39,192 nucleotides of DNA from Fuerstiella sp. (lineage in GTDB: Bacteria > Planctomycetota > Planctomycetia > Planctomycetales > Planctomycetaceae): positions 1-39,192 of the forward strand of contig JALHMY010000093.1 of assembly GCA_022843805.1 (NCBI GenBank), read 5' to 3'. Both the position numbers and the translations under genes were made by a program. The notes below the pieces were generated by a model. It did not search any database, had not been told where the DNA came from, and saw only the letters and a list, made by a program, of their open reading frames with translations. Of this stretch, positions 7,289-16,802 are shown piece by piece. Position 1 is the first letter of the stretch. Every line of letters starts with the position of its first letter.

Positions 7289-9406
7289 CTACTTCATTGC
7301 GGCTTTGGCTTCTTTTTCCTTGCGGCGTTTTTCAAGAATTTCCGGCTGCAGGCTTCGAGGAACCTGTCGGTAGCACAGGAACTCCATGCTGAACGTTCCC
7401 TTGCCCTGTGTCATTGAACGCAGTTCATTTGCGTAGTCAAACATGGTGGACAGTGGAACTTCTGCGTTGATCACACAGACAGCGTCGCTGACTTCTGAAG
7501 ATGTGACAAGACCGCGTTTGCTGGAAAGATGGCCAGTCACCTGTCCCTGATATTCTTCGGGAGTTTCGATTTCCAGTTTCATGATCGGTTCCTGAAGGGC
7601 CATTTCAGCCTTCTTCAGTGTTTCACGCATGCAGGCGAAGCCAGCGATTTTGAACGCCATTTCTGACGAGTCAACGTCGTGATAACTTCCATCCTGAAGT
7701 CGCATACGCACACCGACCACTTCATATTCGCCCAGTGGTCCCTTATCCAGACCCTGCTGAAACCCCTGGTTTGAAGGCTGAATATACTCACGGGGAATTC
7801 GGCCCCCGGAAACTTCATCCACAAACTCGTAGTGCTGTTCGGCATTGTCCGGCATTGGCTCCAGAATTCCAACAACGTGAGCATACTGACCAGAACCACC
7901 GCTCTGCTTCTTATGCTTGTAATTGAATTCCACAGCCTTGGTTGGAGTTTCCCGATAGGCAACTCGAGGCTCGCCGATGACACACTCACAGTTGTATTCA
8001 CGTTTGATTCGCTCAACGTAAATGTCCAGATGCAGCTGACCCATTCCAGCGATCAGCGTCTGGCCTGTTTCTTCATCCGTCATGACCCGGAACGTCGGGT
8101 CTTCACGGCGGAAACGCTCAAGCGCTTTGCTCAGTTTGTCCGCATCGTCTCTCTTCTTTGGTTCGATGGACAACCGGATTACGGCGTCAGCGACAAAGAT
8201 ATTTTCCAGCGAGACGCGAACGCCTTCACCAAGGAATGTATCGCCCGAAGCGCAGTCCACACCAACCACGGCGATAATATCGCCGGCTTCGGCACCTTCA
8301 ATTTCTTCACGTTCGTTGGCGTGCATGCGCACCAGTCGACCAAAACGTATCGCTCGATCTGTACGTGCATTTGTATAGGAATTGCCCTTAACGATTTTCC
8401 CCTGATACAGCCGCATGTATGTCAGCTGGCCGAAAGCTTCAACAACCGTCTTGAAGGCCATCGCCACCAGCGGATCGCCGGGGCTGTCGCTCAGCAGCAC
8501 TTTGGGATGTTTCCCGTCGGCGCCAACCGGCTTGCTGTTATCCAGAGCGTATTTGTCACGGTCTGAAGGACAGGGCAGGTAGTAGGTGATGGCATCCAGA
8601 GCTTCCTGAACACCTTTGTTTTTGTAAGCACTTCCCATCAGAACGGGAGTAATCTGCTGAGCGAGAGTTGCCCGACGAATGATCGTGCGAATCTGCTCAT
8701 TCGGAATCTCGGCTTCCTCCAGCAGAGCAGACATCAGATCGTCGTCATGCAGAGACAATTGCTCCAGCATGACCTGACGTCCTTCAATCGCCGCCTTCTG
8801 ATATTCTTCAGGGATTTCCTTACGAACGACATCTTCCCCTTCGGGTCCTTCGAAGACAACAGCCTGCATCCCGATCAGATCGATCACTCCCTTGAAGCTC
8901 GACTCAAGCCCCATCGGAATCTGAAGAGGCACAGGAGTCGTCTTGAGTTTTTCCTGCATCTGCTGCATCACTCGAGTCGGATTCGCACCGATGCGGTCCA
9001 TTTTATTGATGAAAGCAATTCGGGGAACACCGTATCGCTTCATCTGGCGGTCGACTGTCAGCGACTGGCTCTGCACACCACCAACGGAACACAGTACAAG
9101 AATGGCACCATCCAAAACGCGAAGGCTGCGTTCGACTTCGACGGTGAAGTCCACGTGTCCGGGAGTGTCAATAATATTGACGACATGATCAGCCCATTCA
9201 ACTCGAGTGGCCGCTGAGGTGATCGTGATACCGCGTTCGCGTTCCAGATCCATGTGGTCCATGGTCGCGCCGCCGTCCCCGCCCTTCACATCCCGAATCT
9301 TGTGAATACGACCGCAGTAATACAACATACGCTCGGTCAGAGTCGTCTTTCCGGAGTCAATGTGAGCTGAAATACCAATGTTTCGGAGTCGGGCCAGGTC
9401 AGCCAT
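7289..9406 (-). CDS. fusA: Elongation factor G (planctomycete/mitochondrial-like type)
   Basis: This GTPase drives ribosomal translocation; it has 705 residues, the full length for the family. G motifs are in order: AHIDSGKTT (residues about 15-23), RERGITI, DTPGHVDF, NKMDR and GSAYKNKG. Domains II-V follow, including YRETPT and the C-terminal SMTQGKGTFSMEF. The P-loop AHIDSGKTT replaces the AHIDAGKTT usual in bacterial EF-G. With GSAYKNKG, it points to the spdEFG1/mtEFG1 branch known from spirochaetes, planctomycetes, deltaproteobacteria and mitochondria. AGGA lies 10 bases before the ATG. The gene stands alone, not in a str operon with rpsL, rpsG and tuf, and has its own terminator. Confidence 0.96.
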   Translation of the reverse strand: MADLARLRNIGISAHIDSGKTTLTERMLYYCGRIHKIRDVKGGDGGATMDHMDLERERGITITSAATRVEWADHVVNIIDTPGHVDFTVEVERSLRVLDGAILVLCSVGGVQSQSLTVDRQMKRYGVPRIAFINKMDRIGANPTRVMQQMQEKLKTTPVPLQIPMGLESSFKGVIDLIGMQAVVFEGPEGEDVVRKEIPEEYQKAAIEGRQVMLEQLSLHDDDLMSALLEEAEIPNEQIRTIIRRATLAQQITPVLMGSAYKNKGVQEALDAITYYLPCPSDRDKYALDNSKPVGADGKHPKVLLSDSPGDPLVAMAFKTVVEAFGQLTYMRLYQGKIVKGNSYTNARTDRAIRFGRLVRMHANEREEIEGAEAGDIIAVVGVDCASGDTFLGEGVRVSLENIFVADAVIRLSIEPKKRDDADKLSKALERFRREDPTFRVMTDEETGQTLIAGMGQLHLDIYVERIKREYNCECVIGEPRVAYRETPTKAVEFNYKHKKQSGGSGQYAHVVGILEPMPDNAEQHYEFVDEVSGGRIPREYIQPSNQGFQQGLDKGPLGEYEVVGVRMRLQDGSYHDVDSSEMAFKIAGFACMRETLKKAEMALQEPIMKLEIETPEEYQGQVTGHLSSKRGLVTSSEVSDAVCVINAEVPLSTMFDYANELRSMTQGKGTFSMEFLCYRQVPRSLQPEILEKRRKEKEAKAAMK

Positions 9407-9884
9407 TTTCGAACTGTCCTAAGTATGGAACGAGAGTACAAACAAGCGGCAAGCCGCACATTAACCAGGGAAATTCTCCGGCCTGGAATCCGACTTCCAG
9501 CCGAATTGTAAGGAAGCCAGCGCTGGGGTGTTCCCCGATAACAACAGGACACCCTTCAAAGAATTTTGTTCTTTGGAAGCATCCCAGAGGAACACACTCA
9601 GGCGACATCCAACAGCTGGCCATCGCAGATAACGACGGCCTACCGACATGGAAATCTGCATGCACGGGAAACTTTAAAGTGCTTCCGAATGCGCGCAGGA
9701 TAACCGTTTTCGCTGTTCGCGAGAGAGAATGGTATCGACGGTCATGCCGTCGGAAAAGAGGAACAGATCGGAATTTGCCGACCAATTCCATGTTTTCTGA
9801 AGACGAGACACCAAAAAACGGCGGAAAAATCGCTTTTTTCAACCAAAGCCGGATCTGAGAATCCCGGCGTCATTCGATTTCCGC
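9407..9884. other. Intergenic between ftsH and fusA
   Basis: I see no gene, tandem repeat or long palindrome in these 478 bases. The region must contain the fusA promoter, since both neighbours read on the minus strand, but I could not pin it down. Short open frames here lack codon character. Confidence 0.4.
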
Positions 9885-11975
9885 CTAACCTTCAGCCACT
9901 TCTTTCAGCGATCCGTCGGTCAGTCCCGCATCAGTTCCCGATATCGTCGCAGGCGATCCCGCCGTACCCGAATCCGGCAGAATCAGGCCGGTCGTTCCGT
10001 GCATGATCTTGGGGCCAGTCCGATTCTCCTCAATCACCCGATGCATATGTTCGGCTGACATCGTCTCCATCTCAATCAGATCGGCTGTCAGTTTGTCAAG
10101 AGTCTGTCGCTGAGCTGTCAGAGTCTCCATGGCCATTCGATAGCCTTCATCGACAAGTCGCTTCACTTCCTGATCGATCTCTCGGAGCGTGGCCTCACTG
10201 TGCACTGATTCAGTAATAATATTGCCGGAACCACCCAGAAACGGACTTCGCTGTGCCTCACTGTAGTACATTCGTCCCATTCGAGGACTCATACCAAATT
10301 CGGTAACCATCCGTCGCGACAGATCAGTCGCTCGCTGCAAATCGTTTTGAGCGCCGGTCGACGTTTCGTTGTAAACAATCTGCTCGGCCGATATCCCTCC
10401 AAGCAGCACCGCGATCCGACTTTGCAGTTCCGACTGAGTCAGAAGCTCCCGATCATCTTCAGGCAGCTGGAGCATGTAGCCAAGTGCTCCCATACCGCGA
10501 GGAATGATTGAAATCTTGTGTACCGGGTCTGTATGAGGCAAACTGGAAGCCACCAGTGCATGACCAATCTCATGACAGGCGACCCGACGCTTAACGTCCT
10601 CAACAATAATTCGGGATGTCTTTTCCAGACCGGCAATCACTCGTTCGATACCCGCTTCAAACGACTTCATCGTGACACGTTTGTCTTCTCTGCGTGCTGA
10701 AAGAAGGGCTGCTTCATTGACCAGATTGGCGAGGTCAGCACCGACGAATCCCGGAGTGAGCTTCGCGATCCGCTTCAGGTCCACATCCTTGTCCAGCTTC
10801 ACCTTGCGAGCATGCACGTTCAAAATGGCTTCGCGACCTTTGATATCAGGACGATCCACCAGAACATGCCGGTCAAATCGTCCGGGACGCATCAGAGCCG
10901 GATCCAGAGTTTCCGGCCGATTTGTCGCACCCATCACAATCACGCTCTGGTCCGTACCAAATCCGTCCATCTCAACCAGAAGTGCATTCAGCGTCTGCTC
11001 ACGCTCATCATGCCCGCCCGGAGCACCGCTTCCGCGGACTTTCCCCAATGCGTCAAGTTCATCAATGAAAATGATGGCAGGAGATCGCTGAAGAGCCTGC
11101 TGGAACATATCTCGCACGCGAGCTGCTCCCACTCCCACGTACATCTCCACAAAGTCTGAACCAGACAATCCAAAGAATGGCACTCCCGCTTCTCCGGCGA
11201 CTGCCTTTGCAAGCATTGTCTTTCCGGTTCCCGGAGGCCCCACCAACAGAACTCCGCGAGGAATCCGGCCTCCCAGAGCCTGATACTTCTGAGGCGTCTT
11301 GAGAAACTCGACGATCTCCTTCAGCTCTTCAACCGCTTCTTCAATTCCTGCAACATCGCTGAATGTGACATTCACATCTTCCTGTGCATAAAGCCGACCA
11401 CGACTGCGTCCGAATGACATCGCCGACCCTGCTCCGCCCAGGCGTCGCAGGATAAAGATGAATGCGAGTATAAACAGCGCGGTAATGATCAGCATGGGAA
11501 TCATGGCCGCCCATTCTGATGGCGGCTCCGCGTATGCAAACTGTATGCCCTTTTGCCTCAGCAACGACTCCATCTGAGCCTGCTGCTGCTCACTGATTCG
11601 CAGAATGGGCACAAAGTAGCGTTTAAAGTCACTGCTGCGCGCTGCCAGAGCATCTTCCGCCGACTTGTTCTGCCAGACAATTGCCGATGTCCCAATCGTC
11701 AGCTCATGCACGTTCGCCGGAGTCAGCTTTTCCCGCGGCGTCACGTCCGGGAATTCCTGATCATCTTCCAGCCGATCCATAAACTCGCTGAACTTCATTC
11801 GTTCACCGGTTCGGCCACGATTCGTCACGGAAAGTATGACAGCCAGAACGATTCCAAGAACGAGCAGATACCAGACGGCATTGCCCCCCTGACCACGTTC
11901 CTTGCGAGGCGGACGCACTGGCTTCGGAGTACCGCCTGATCCATTTTCTGATGAATGTTCCGGACCACCTGACAT
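9885..11975 (-). CDS. ftsH: ATP-dependent zinc metalloprotease FtsH
   Basis: FtsH is a membrane-anchored AAA+ protease that degrades unstable membrane and regulatory proteins; it has 696 residues. There are two membrane segments (WYLLVLGIVLAVILSV at about 35-50, MIPMLIITALFILAFIFIL at about 157-175) around a periplasmic domain. The AAA module (about 205-400) has Walker A GPPGTGKT, Walker B IIFIDELDA and a second region of homology (ATNRPETLDPALMRPGRFDR). The protease domain has the zinc motif HEIGH. The N-terminal tail is Gly/Pro/Arg-rich, and the C-terminal extension is low complexity. AGAGG lies about 11 bases before the ATG; the stop is TAG. The 287 bases upstream (11976-12262) hold only a weak CCGGATT/AATCCGG hairpin at 12026-12053. 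Confidence 0.97.
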   Translation of the reverse strand: MSGGPEHSSENGSGGTPKPVRPPRKERGQGGNAVWYLLVLGIVLAVILSVTNRGRTGERMKFSEFMDRLEDDQEFPDVTPREKLTPANVHELTIGTSAIVWQNKSAEDALAARSSDFKRYFVPILRISEQQQAQMESLLRQKGIQFAYAEPPSEWAAMIPMLIITALFILAFIFILRRLGGAGSAMSFGRSRGRLYAQEDVNVTFSDVAGIEEAVEELKEIVEFLKTPQKYQALGGRIPRGVLLVGPPGTGKTMLAKAVAGEAGVPFFGLSGSDFVEMYVGVGAARVRDMFQQALQRSPAIIFIDELDALGKVRGSGAPGGHDEREQTLNALLVEMDGFGTDQSVIVMGATNRPETLDPALMRPGRFDRHVLVDRPDIKGREAILNVHARKVKLDKDVDLKRIAKLTPGFVGADLANLVNEAALLSARREDKRVTMKSFEAGIERVIAGLEKTSRIIVEDVKRRVACHEIGHALVASSLPHTDPVHKISIIPRGMGALGYMLQLPEDDRELLTQSELQSRIAVLLGGISAEQIVYNETSTGAQNDLQRATDLSRRMVTEFGMSPRMGRMYYSEAQRSPFLGGSGNIITESVHSEATLREIDQEVKRLVDEGYRMAMETLTAQRQTLDKLTADLIEMETMSAEHMHRVIEENRTGPKIMHGTTGLILPDSGTAGSPATISGTDAGLTDGSLKEVAEG

Positions 11976-12262
11976 ATAACGAATGGCCTCTGCTGATCAG
12001 CGTTTGGGAATTTTTTCTTTGAGGGCCGGATTCATACCATCCGCCCAATCCGGATTATCGTGTCAATTCTTGAAGACGCATTTCTCAACTTTAGACCTGC
12101 ACTGCGCATTGGTCAACCAGCGGAGTGCCCGCATCGGAAACGGGGAAAGAAATCGCTTTCAGATAACCGTCCCTCCCAGCAGAGCCCGTTCTCCATAAAT
12201 CTTCATCGATCATAACAACATCATGATCGCCCCGATTCTCTCAAATGCCGGGAACACTCGAA

Positions 12263-12955
12263 TTATGGCTTTTCCCGCGATTCACCGGAATTTGATGGTC
12301 CACTTCGCAGTTTGCGGCTTTCGTCACGCTCGAGAAGATAAAACGCACTGTCGGCTCGCAGATTCGCAGCAATCAGCTGTTCACATGCTCGCCCTTTGAT
12401 GATCGGCGTTTCTTTGACAATCCGCAACCCAATGCTGTCCATCAGTTCACGGAAGTCGCGCATGGACATAAAATGAAGGTTGGGTGTCTCGTGCCACTCA
12501 TAGGGAAGCGTTTTCGTAATTGGAGTCCGGCCCCGGCGAAGCACTTCATATCGTACCCGCCAGTGCCCAAAATTGGGCACAACAACCAGGGCACGCCGGG
12601 AAACTCGCAGCATTTCCAAAAGCAATAGCTTTGGTTTCTGTACCTGCTGCAGAGTCTGGCTCAGCACAGCATAGTCAAAACTGTCATCCGGAATATCGAT
12701 CAGGCCCTGATTCAGGTCAGCCTCAATGGCTGGCAATCCCCGCGCGATGACAGCAAATATATTGGCATGCTCCACATCAACGCCCTGAACAACACACTTC
12801 ATTTCGGTTTGAAGACGCAGCATCAGGCGTCCGTCCCCGCAGCCAAGGTCAATGACCCGGCTGCCGGGGCTGATATGCTGCATAATCAGTTCATCGGTCA
12901 GATGAACGGAAAGATCGGGAATCTGATAACGGGCAGGAACAGACATCAGTGGCAT
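12263..12955 (-). CDS. metW: MetW-type methyltransferase-fold protein
   Basis: MetW works with the homoserine O-acyltransferase MetX in methionine synthesis in several proteobacteria. It has a SAM-dependent methyltransferase fold. The 230-residue protein has SAM motif I (VIDLGCGDG, about 34-42), then the MetW-specific stretch DYAVLSQTLQQVQKP, and VPNFGHWRVR followed by LPYEWHETPNLHF. The C-terminal 20 residues are polar and outside the fold. It begins 12 bases after the stop of the upstream acyltransferase gene, so the two are probably co-transcribed. No metX is adjacent, unlike the usual metXW arrangement. No Shine-Dalgarno is visible before the ATG at 12955 or the next ATG at 12946, so the start is uncertain by three codons. 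Confidence 0.88.
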   Translation of the reverse strand: MPLMSVPARYQIPDLSVHLTDELIMQHISPGSRVIDLGCGDGRLMLRLQTEMKCVVQGVDVEHANIFAVIARGLPAIEADLNQGLIDIPDDSFDYAVLSQTLQQVQKPKLLLLEMLRVSRRALVVVPNFGHWRVRYEVLRRGRTPITKTLPYEWHETPNLHFMSMRDFRELMDSIGLRIVKETPIIKGRACEQLIAANLRADSAFYLLERDESRKLRSGPSNSGESREKP

Positions 12956-12967
12956 TTCGGACGCTTT

Positions 12968-14506
12968 TCATACTCTCAGAAAGATTCGCTGGCGATGCAG
13001 CCAGAACAGGAACAACCAGAAGACCAGAAACGTGGCGGTATTGTCGGTCAGCGGACCATACCACTGCGGGTCCAGTGCTTTCGGACCAAACACAGATTCT
13101 ATGAAACCACTGAAGTGCATCCGCACCACGTTTCGAGTAGTCCATCCACGGATGGTCTGCCCAATCATATAAATCAGAATGGAGTTCATTCCCACCACAA
13201 CCAGCGGAAATGCCAGAATCTGAAGAGGCAGCAGGTCAAACAGCAAATAAAACAGGGCAAGCAGTCCTATCACATAACCGCCGCTGAACAGAACCCATGA
13301 AGGCGTCCAGATTCGTTTGACAACCGGACAAATTGTCTGATGCATCAGCACTCCCAGTCCAAGACAGATGAGCGCAGCTGCAGCCAGAATTGCCAGTTTT
13401 CGCCATGAAGTAACCGCTGTGCTGATCAGCAGCTGCCCGCAAAGAATTCCCAGCAAAGCGGTTGCAATGGAAGGCACAAAATTCAGTGTTGCGTAGCCAC
13501 CCCTGTTCGGTTCGTATTCTTCTGTGGTAGAAAAAAACCACTGCCGCAGCAGTCCTGGCTTTTGAGGAGCGGCCTCCGGCTCTCCCGGCACATTCGCCTC
13601 CGGGTTTGCCGCGGGCGGGCCTGTCTCCTCTTCTACCGAAGCAGCGGCAGGGGCAGGGGATTCCACTGGTGTTTCCGGTGTCGGCTGAGCAGGTTCGACA
13701 GGTTTCGGAGATCTCAGTTTGGGCAACAGCCACTGATCAAAGAAGAATGCGGCATTTCCGTTCTTGGACCATGGCGCATATTTGCCAGTATAAACTTCTC
13801 CATTTGCAGGGTCCGCGTGATATCTGGAAAAATCATGATTTGCCGGGGGCGGATTAAAGAAAAACAGGGCCCAATAGCCGACCAGCAAAACGACCAGAGC
13901 AGTCAGCTGCCCCGACAGTTTCTGATTGAGCAGTATCCAGGCGACAAAATAGCCAAGCCCGATCTGTGCCAGTACGTTGGGAAAGATCCAGTTTGTTCTG
14001 TCATGTCCCAGCGAATATAAGAAGACGCCCATGAGCACGAGCACAATCGATCGAATCAGGGCATGAAACCCCATTCCCAGCATCGAAGCGCCTTTGTTCG
14101 CGCGACTGGCATAGGACCATGGCATGGAGACTCCTACCATGAACATGAATGCCGGCTGGATCAGATCCCAGAACGAAACGCCGGCAAGTCCCGTGATGCT
14201 CTCCCATGCGGGATGATCGAAATGAACTGCCAGATTTTGCCACCAGCCGCGATTATGTGACTGCCAGACAGGCGACGATTCATCGATTTCGGAGAATTCC
14301 AGTATTCCAAATCCGTTTGCCGCGAGCATCGTCATGATAAAACCACGATAGGCATCCAGTGAGACAAGCCGTTCAGGTTTTGTACTGCGTTTGCGCGGAC
14401 GGTCGACGCCTGCCGGGGTATCTGGCCGCAAGCTGGTATCCCGAGTATAGCTGTCGGCTGATTCTGCTGTTTTGCGCTTCTTTCCGGGATTCTCGGCCAT
14501 GGCCAT
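12968..14506 (-). CDS. Membrane acyltransferase of the NagX/HGSNAT (COG4299) type
   Basis: This polytopic protein of 512 residues has about ten membrane segments. The N-terminal signature RLVSLDAYRGFIMTML (about 46-61) and the region DHPAW followed by FWDLIQPAFMFMVGV match heparan-alpha-glucosaminide N-acetyltransferase-like proteins. His98 in DHPAW aligns by motif with the family's acetyl-accepting histidine. Bacterial members are linked to amino-sugar metabolism. A Pro/Glu/Ala-rich loop (about residues 255-330) with no membrane character splits the helices. AGGAG lies 7 bases before the ATG at 14506, fixing the start. A membrane coiled-coil gene lies upstream and metW downstream. The substrate here is unknown. 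Confidence 0.82.
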   Translation of the reverse strand: MAMAENPGKKRKTAESADSYTRDTSLRPDTPAGVDRPRKRSTKPERLVSLDAYRGFIMTMLAANGFGILEFSEIDESSPVWQSHNRGWWQNLAVHFDHPAWESITGLAGVSFWDLIQPAFMFMVGVSMPWSYASRANKGASMLGMGFHALIRSIVLVLMGVFLYSLGHDRTNWIFPNVLAQIGLGYFVAWILLNQKLSGQLTALVVLLVGYWALFFFNPPPANHDFSRYHADPANGEVYTGKYAPWSKNGNAAFFFDQWLLPKLRSPKPVEPAQPTPETPVESPAPAAASVEEETGPPAANPEANVPGEPEAAPQKPGLLRQWFFSTTEEYEPNRGGYATLNFVPSIATALLGILCGQLLISTAVTSWRKLAILAAAALICLGLGVLMHQTICPVVKRIWTPSWVLFSGGYVIGLLALFYLLFDLLPLQILAFPLVVVGMNSILIYMIGQTIRGWTTRNVVRMHFSGFIESVFGPKALDPQWYGPLTDNTATFLVFWLFLFWLHRQRIFLRV

Positions 14507-14582
14507 GATAGGTCTCCTGAGATCAATTGGGGGCTTCTCAGTTTACGCCAGAGACAATCCTGTTGTCATTGATGGAACACAA

Positions 14583-15320
14583 TTACGTTCGGGTATCTTC
14601 GATTTCGTGAGAGAAAGCATCCGGGCCGCTGTCGGTTGGAACGACACCGGAGGCCGCCGCGATACCATCTCCGGTCTGTTCGGCCAGTGCTGCTTTCCGA
14701 TATCTTCTTGCAGGAAGACTGACAACCCAAAGGAGACTGTTCATAAGGGAACGCAGAGATCCGGACTCGGAATCATTGAGAAACGTGAAGCCAAACAGCG
14801 TTATGGCTGCCGCCGCAAAAAGCAGCCAGCGTCGATGCCGCTCGTGAGAAGCCAGATGAAATACCGCTTCTGCAAACGCGGGCCGGACGACCTGTATTCG
14901 CGGCGACGGCTGACTTTCTTCCGCATCAGCCGCGGATTTCCGATCGCTGACGCCGCCGAACAACAGCTCTCGCGTTACGGGGACAATTTCCAGTCGCGAT
15001 GAAACACCGGGCATGGACGCCTGAGCAAGCCGTCGGGCAAATTCCGGATCGCTTTCGAGGGCCGTGGCGACTCGTTCCAGATAGTCAACATTCTCTTCCA
15101 GCCGGACAAGCCTCACGGCGTTCTGAGAAAACTGCTCTCGAACACGAATCCATTCCGCCAGTTTTGGTGAAAGTGCAACCGCTGCATACAACACGGCTGC
15201 AACCATCAGTGACAGCCAGAACAGCAGTGAAACCACCCACGAGGCCGACCCATGCGCGTTTTGCGTGTCGACGGCCTGTGGGCTAAGTGTTTCTTCAGCA
15301 CTGGACGCAAAAGATTCCAT
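14583..15320 (-). CDS. Membrane coiled-coil protein, FtsB/DivIC-like, next to eno
   Basis: The protein has 245 residues. It has a short cytoplasmic N-terminus, a membrane segment at about 28-51 and a likely coiled coil at about 55-90 (heptad Leu/Val in VRLVRLEENVDYLERV). Next comes DPEFARRLAQ and a Val-Pro stretch, recalling the septum-formation-initiator pattern (coil, then 'dp-y-E--AR--lg'). A second membrane segment (about 165-181, LLFAAAAITLFGFTF) and a polar C-terminus are extra compared with FtsB or DivIC. The gene lies directly downstream of eno, the position of ftsB in many bacteria. The match is by architecture and context, not by strong identity. No clear Shine-Dalgarno precedes the ATG. 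Confidence 0.6.
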   Translation of the reverse strand: MESFASSAEETLSPQAVDTQNAHGSASWVVSLLFWLSLMVAAVLYAAVALSPKLAEWIRVREQFSQNAVRLVRLEENVDYLERVATALESDPEFARRLAQASMPGVSSRLEIVPVTRELLFGGVSDRKSAADAEESQPSPRIQVVRPAFAEAVFHLASHERHRRWLLFAAAAITLFGFTFLNDSESGSLRSLMNSLLWVVSLPARRYRKAALAEQTGDGIAAASGVVPTDSGPDAFSHEIEDTRT

Positions 15321-15448
15321 TTCGAAGGAGCCGACTGCGATCGCCCGCCAGTCCCGTCCAGCACTGCGAATTTGCAGCAGCCTTCAGAGACTGTCAGGTG
15401 ACCGATGGAACCCCGGACGTCTGTCGAGGGTTCCGACTTCATCCGAGA

Positions 15449-16723
15449 TCAGGAAATTGTTCCGCCAAAAACTGCCGTGTCACCAAGGATCTCTTCGATC
15501 CGAAGCAACTGGTTGTACTTACAGATTCGATCTGTACGACTTGCTGAACCTGTCTTGATCTGACCCGTGCGAAGTGCAACCGCCAGATCTGCGATGGTGG
15601 TATCTTCTGTTTCTCCGGAACGGTGGCTCATCACTGCCGTATATCCGTTCTGGAATGCCATCTGCACAGCCTGAATCGTCTCTGTCAGCGTGCCGATCTG
15701 GTTGACTTTGACGAGAATGCTGTTCGCAATCCCTTTGTCGATTCCTTCGCTCAGACGCTTTACATTGGTTACAAACAGGTCGTCACCCACCAGCTGCAGA
15801 CTGTCACCCAGAGTATCGGTCAGTGCCTTCCAGCCCTTCCAGTCGTCTTCGGCACAACCATCCTCAATTGAGCAGATTGGGTACTTCTGGCTCCAACTGT
15901 CAAGCAGGGCTACCATACCGTCAGAGTCGATCGCGCGACCTTCCAGGGTATATTTTCCCGTAGCGGCGTCATAGAATTCGGTCGACGCACAGTCCAGAGC
16001 AATCTTAATCTGCTCATCCGGCCGATATCCGGCGTTCTCAATGGCTGTCAGAATTACCTGCAGGGCTTCTTCGTTGGTTTTCAGGTCTGGTGCAAATCCG
16101 CCTTCGTCCCCAACCGCTGTACTGAGACCACGGCTGCTGAGCACCTTTTTCAGATGATGAAAAACTTCAGTCCCGGCACGCAGCGCATCGCTGAACGTGT
16201 CAAAACCCAGCGGCATCACCATGAATTCCTGAATATCAATTCCATTGTTGGCGTGTGAGCCGCCATTAATGATGTTCATCATCGGCACTGGCAGGCGATT
16301 GGCACCGACTCCGCCGAGGTATCGAAACAGCGGCAGATAGCTGACCCTTGCCGCGGCGTGTGCAGCCGCAAGTGAGCATGCAAGAATCGCGTTTGCTCCG
16401 AGACGGCTCTTGTTTTCCGTGCCATCCAGATCAATCATGGCCTTGTCGATCGTGGCCTGATCAGTCACATCCAGATCAACCAGCACATCCGCCAGCTCTT
16501 CATTGACATTGGTCACGGCCTGCAGAACGCCCTTGCCCATATATCGCGACTTGTTGTCGCTGTCACGAAGTTCACACGCTTCATGTGCTCCGGTGCTGGC
16601 ACCACTGGGAACGGCAGCTCGTCCGATTGTTCCGTCTTCCAGCTGGATATCCACTTCAACCGTTGGATTTCCGCGGCTGTCGAGAATCTCGCGTGCATGT
16701 ACGGCAGAGATGGGTACGCTCAT
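15449..16723 (-). CDS. eno: Enolase
   Basis: Enolase interconverts 2-phosphoglycerate and phosphoenolpyruvate in glycolysis. The 424-residue protein is normal length and shows the family motifs throughout: AREILDSRGNPTVEV at the N-terminus, the flexible loop GASTGAHEA, Mg-binding acids in DCASTEF, SIEDGCAEDDW and VGDDLFVTN, the catalytic-lysine region ILVKVNQIGTLTE, and SHRSGETEDTTIADLAV near the end. GGGAGA lies about 9 bases before the ATG. A class V aminotransferase gene lies 79 bases upstream and the FtsB-like gene 128 bases downstream, all on the minus strand. Confidence 0.98.
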   Translation of the reverse strand: MSVPISAVHAREILDSRGNPTVEVDIQLEDGTIGRAAVPSGASTGAHEACELRDSDNKSRYMGKGVLQAVTNVNEELADVLVDLDVTDQATIDKAMIDLDGTENKSRLGANAILACSLAAAHAAARVSYLPLFRYLGGVGANRLPVPMMNIINGGSHANNGIDIQEFMVMPLGFDTFSDALRAGTEVFHHLKKVLSSRGLSTAVGDEGGFAPDLKTNEEALQVILTAIENAGYRPDEQIKIALDCASTEFYDAATGKYTLEGRAIDSDGMVALLDSWSQKYPICSIEDGCAEDDWKGWKALTDTLGDSLQLVGDDLFVTNVKRLSEGIDKGIANSILVKVNQIGTLTETIQAVQMAFQNGYTAVMSHRSGETEDTTIADLAVALRTGQIKTGSASRTDRICKYNQLLRIEEILGDTAVFGGTIS

Positions 16724-16802
16724 GAATTCTGTTCTCCCTGAATTTCTTCAATAACCTAAAAATGGTCCGAACTGCACGTTTGCCGTTCGATTCTGCAGGG
16801 CT

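Noticed and set aside
7832..8566. Long plus-strand open frame opposite fusA
   Set aside because: It is the antisense shadow of a fully conserved elongation factor gene.
9399..9842. Minus-strand open frame of 147 codons upstream of fusA
   Set aside because: It overlaps the fusA start, has no domain character and no good start site, and is rich in Cys, Arg and Ser as expected for non-coding DNA.
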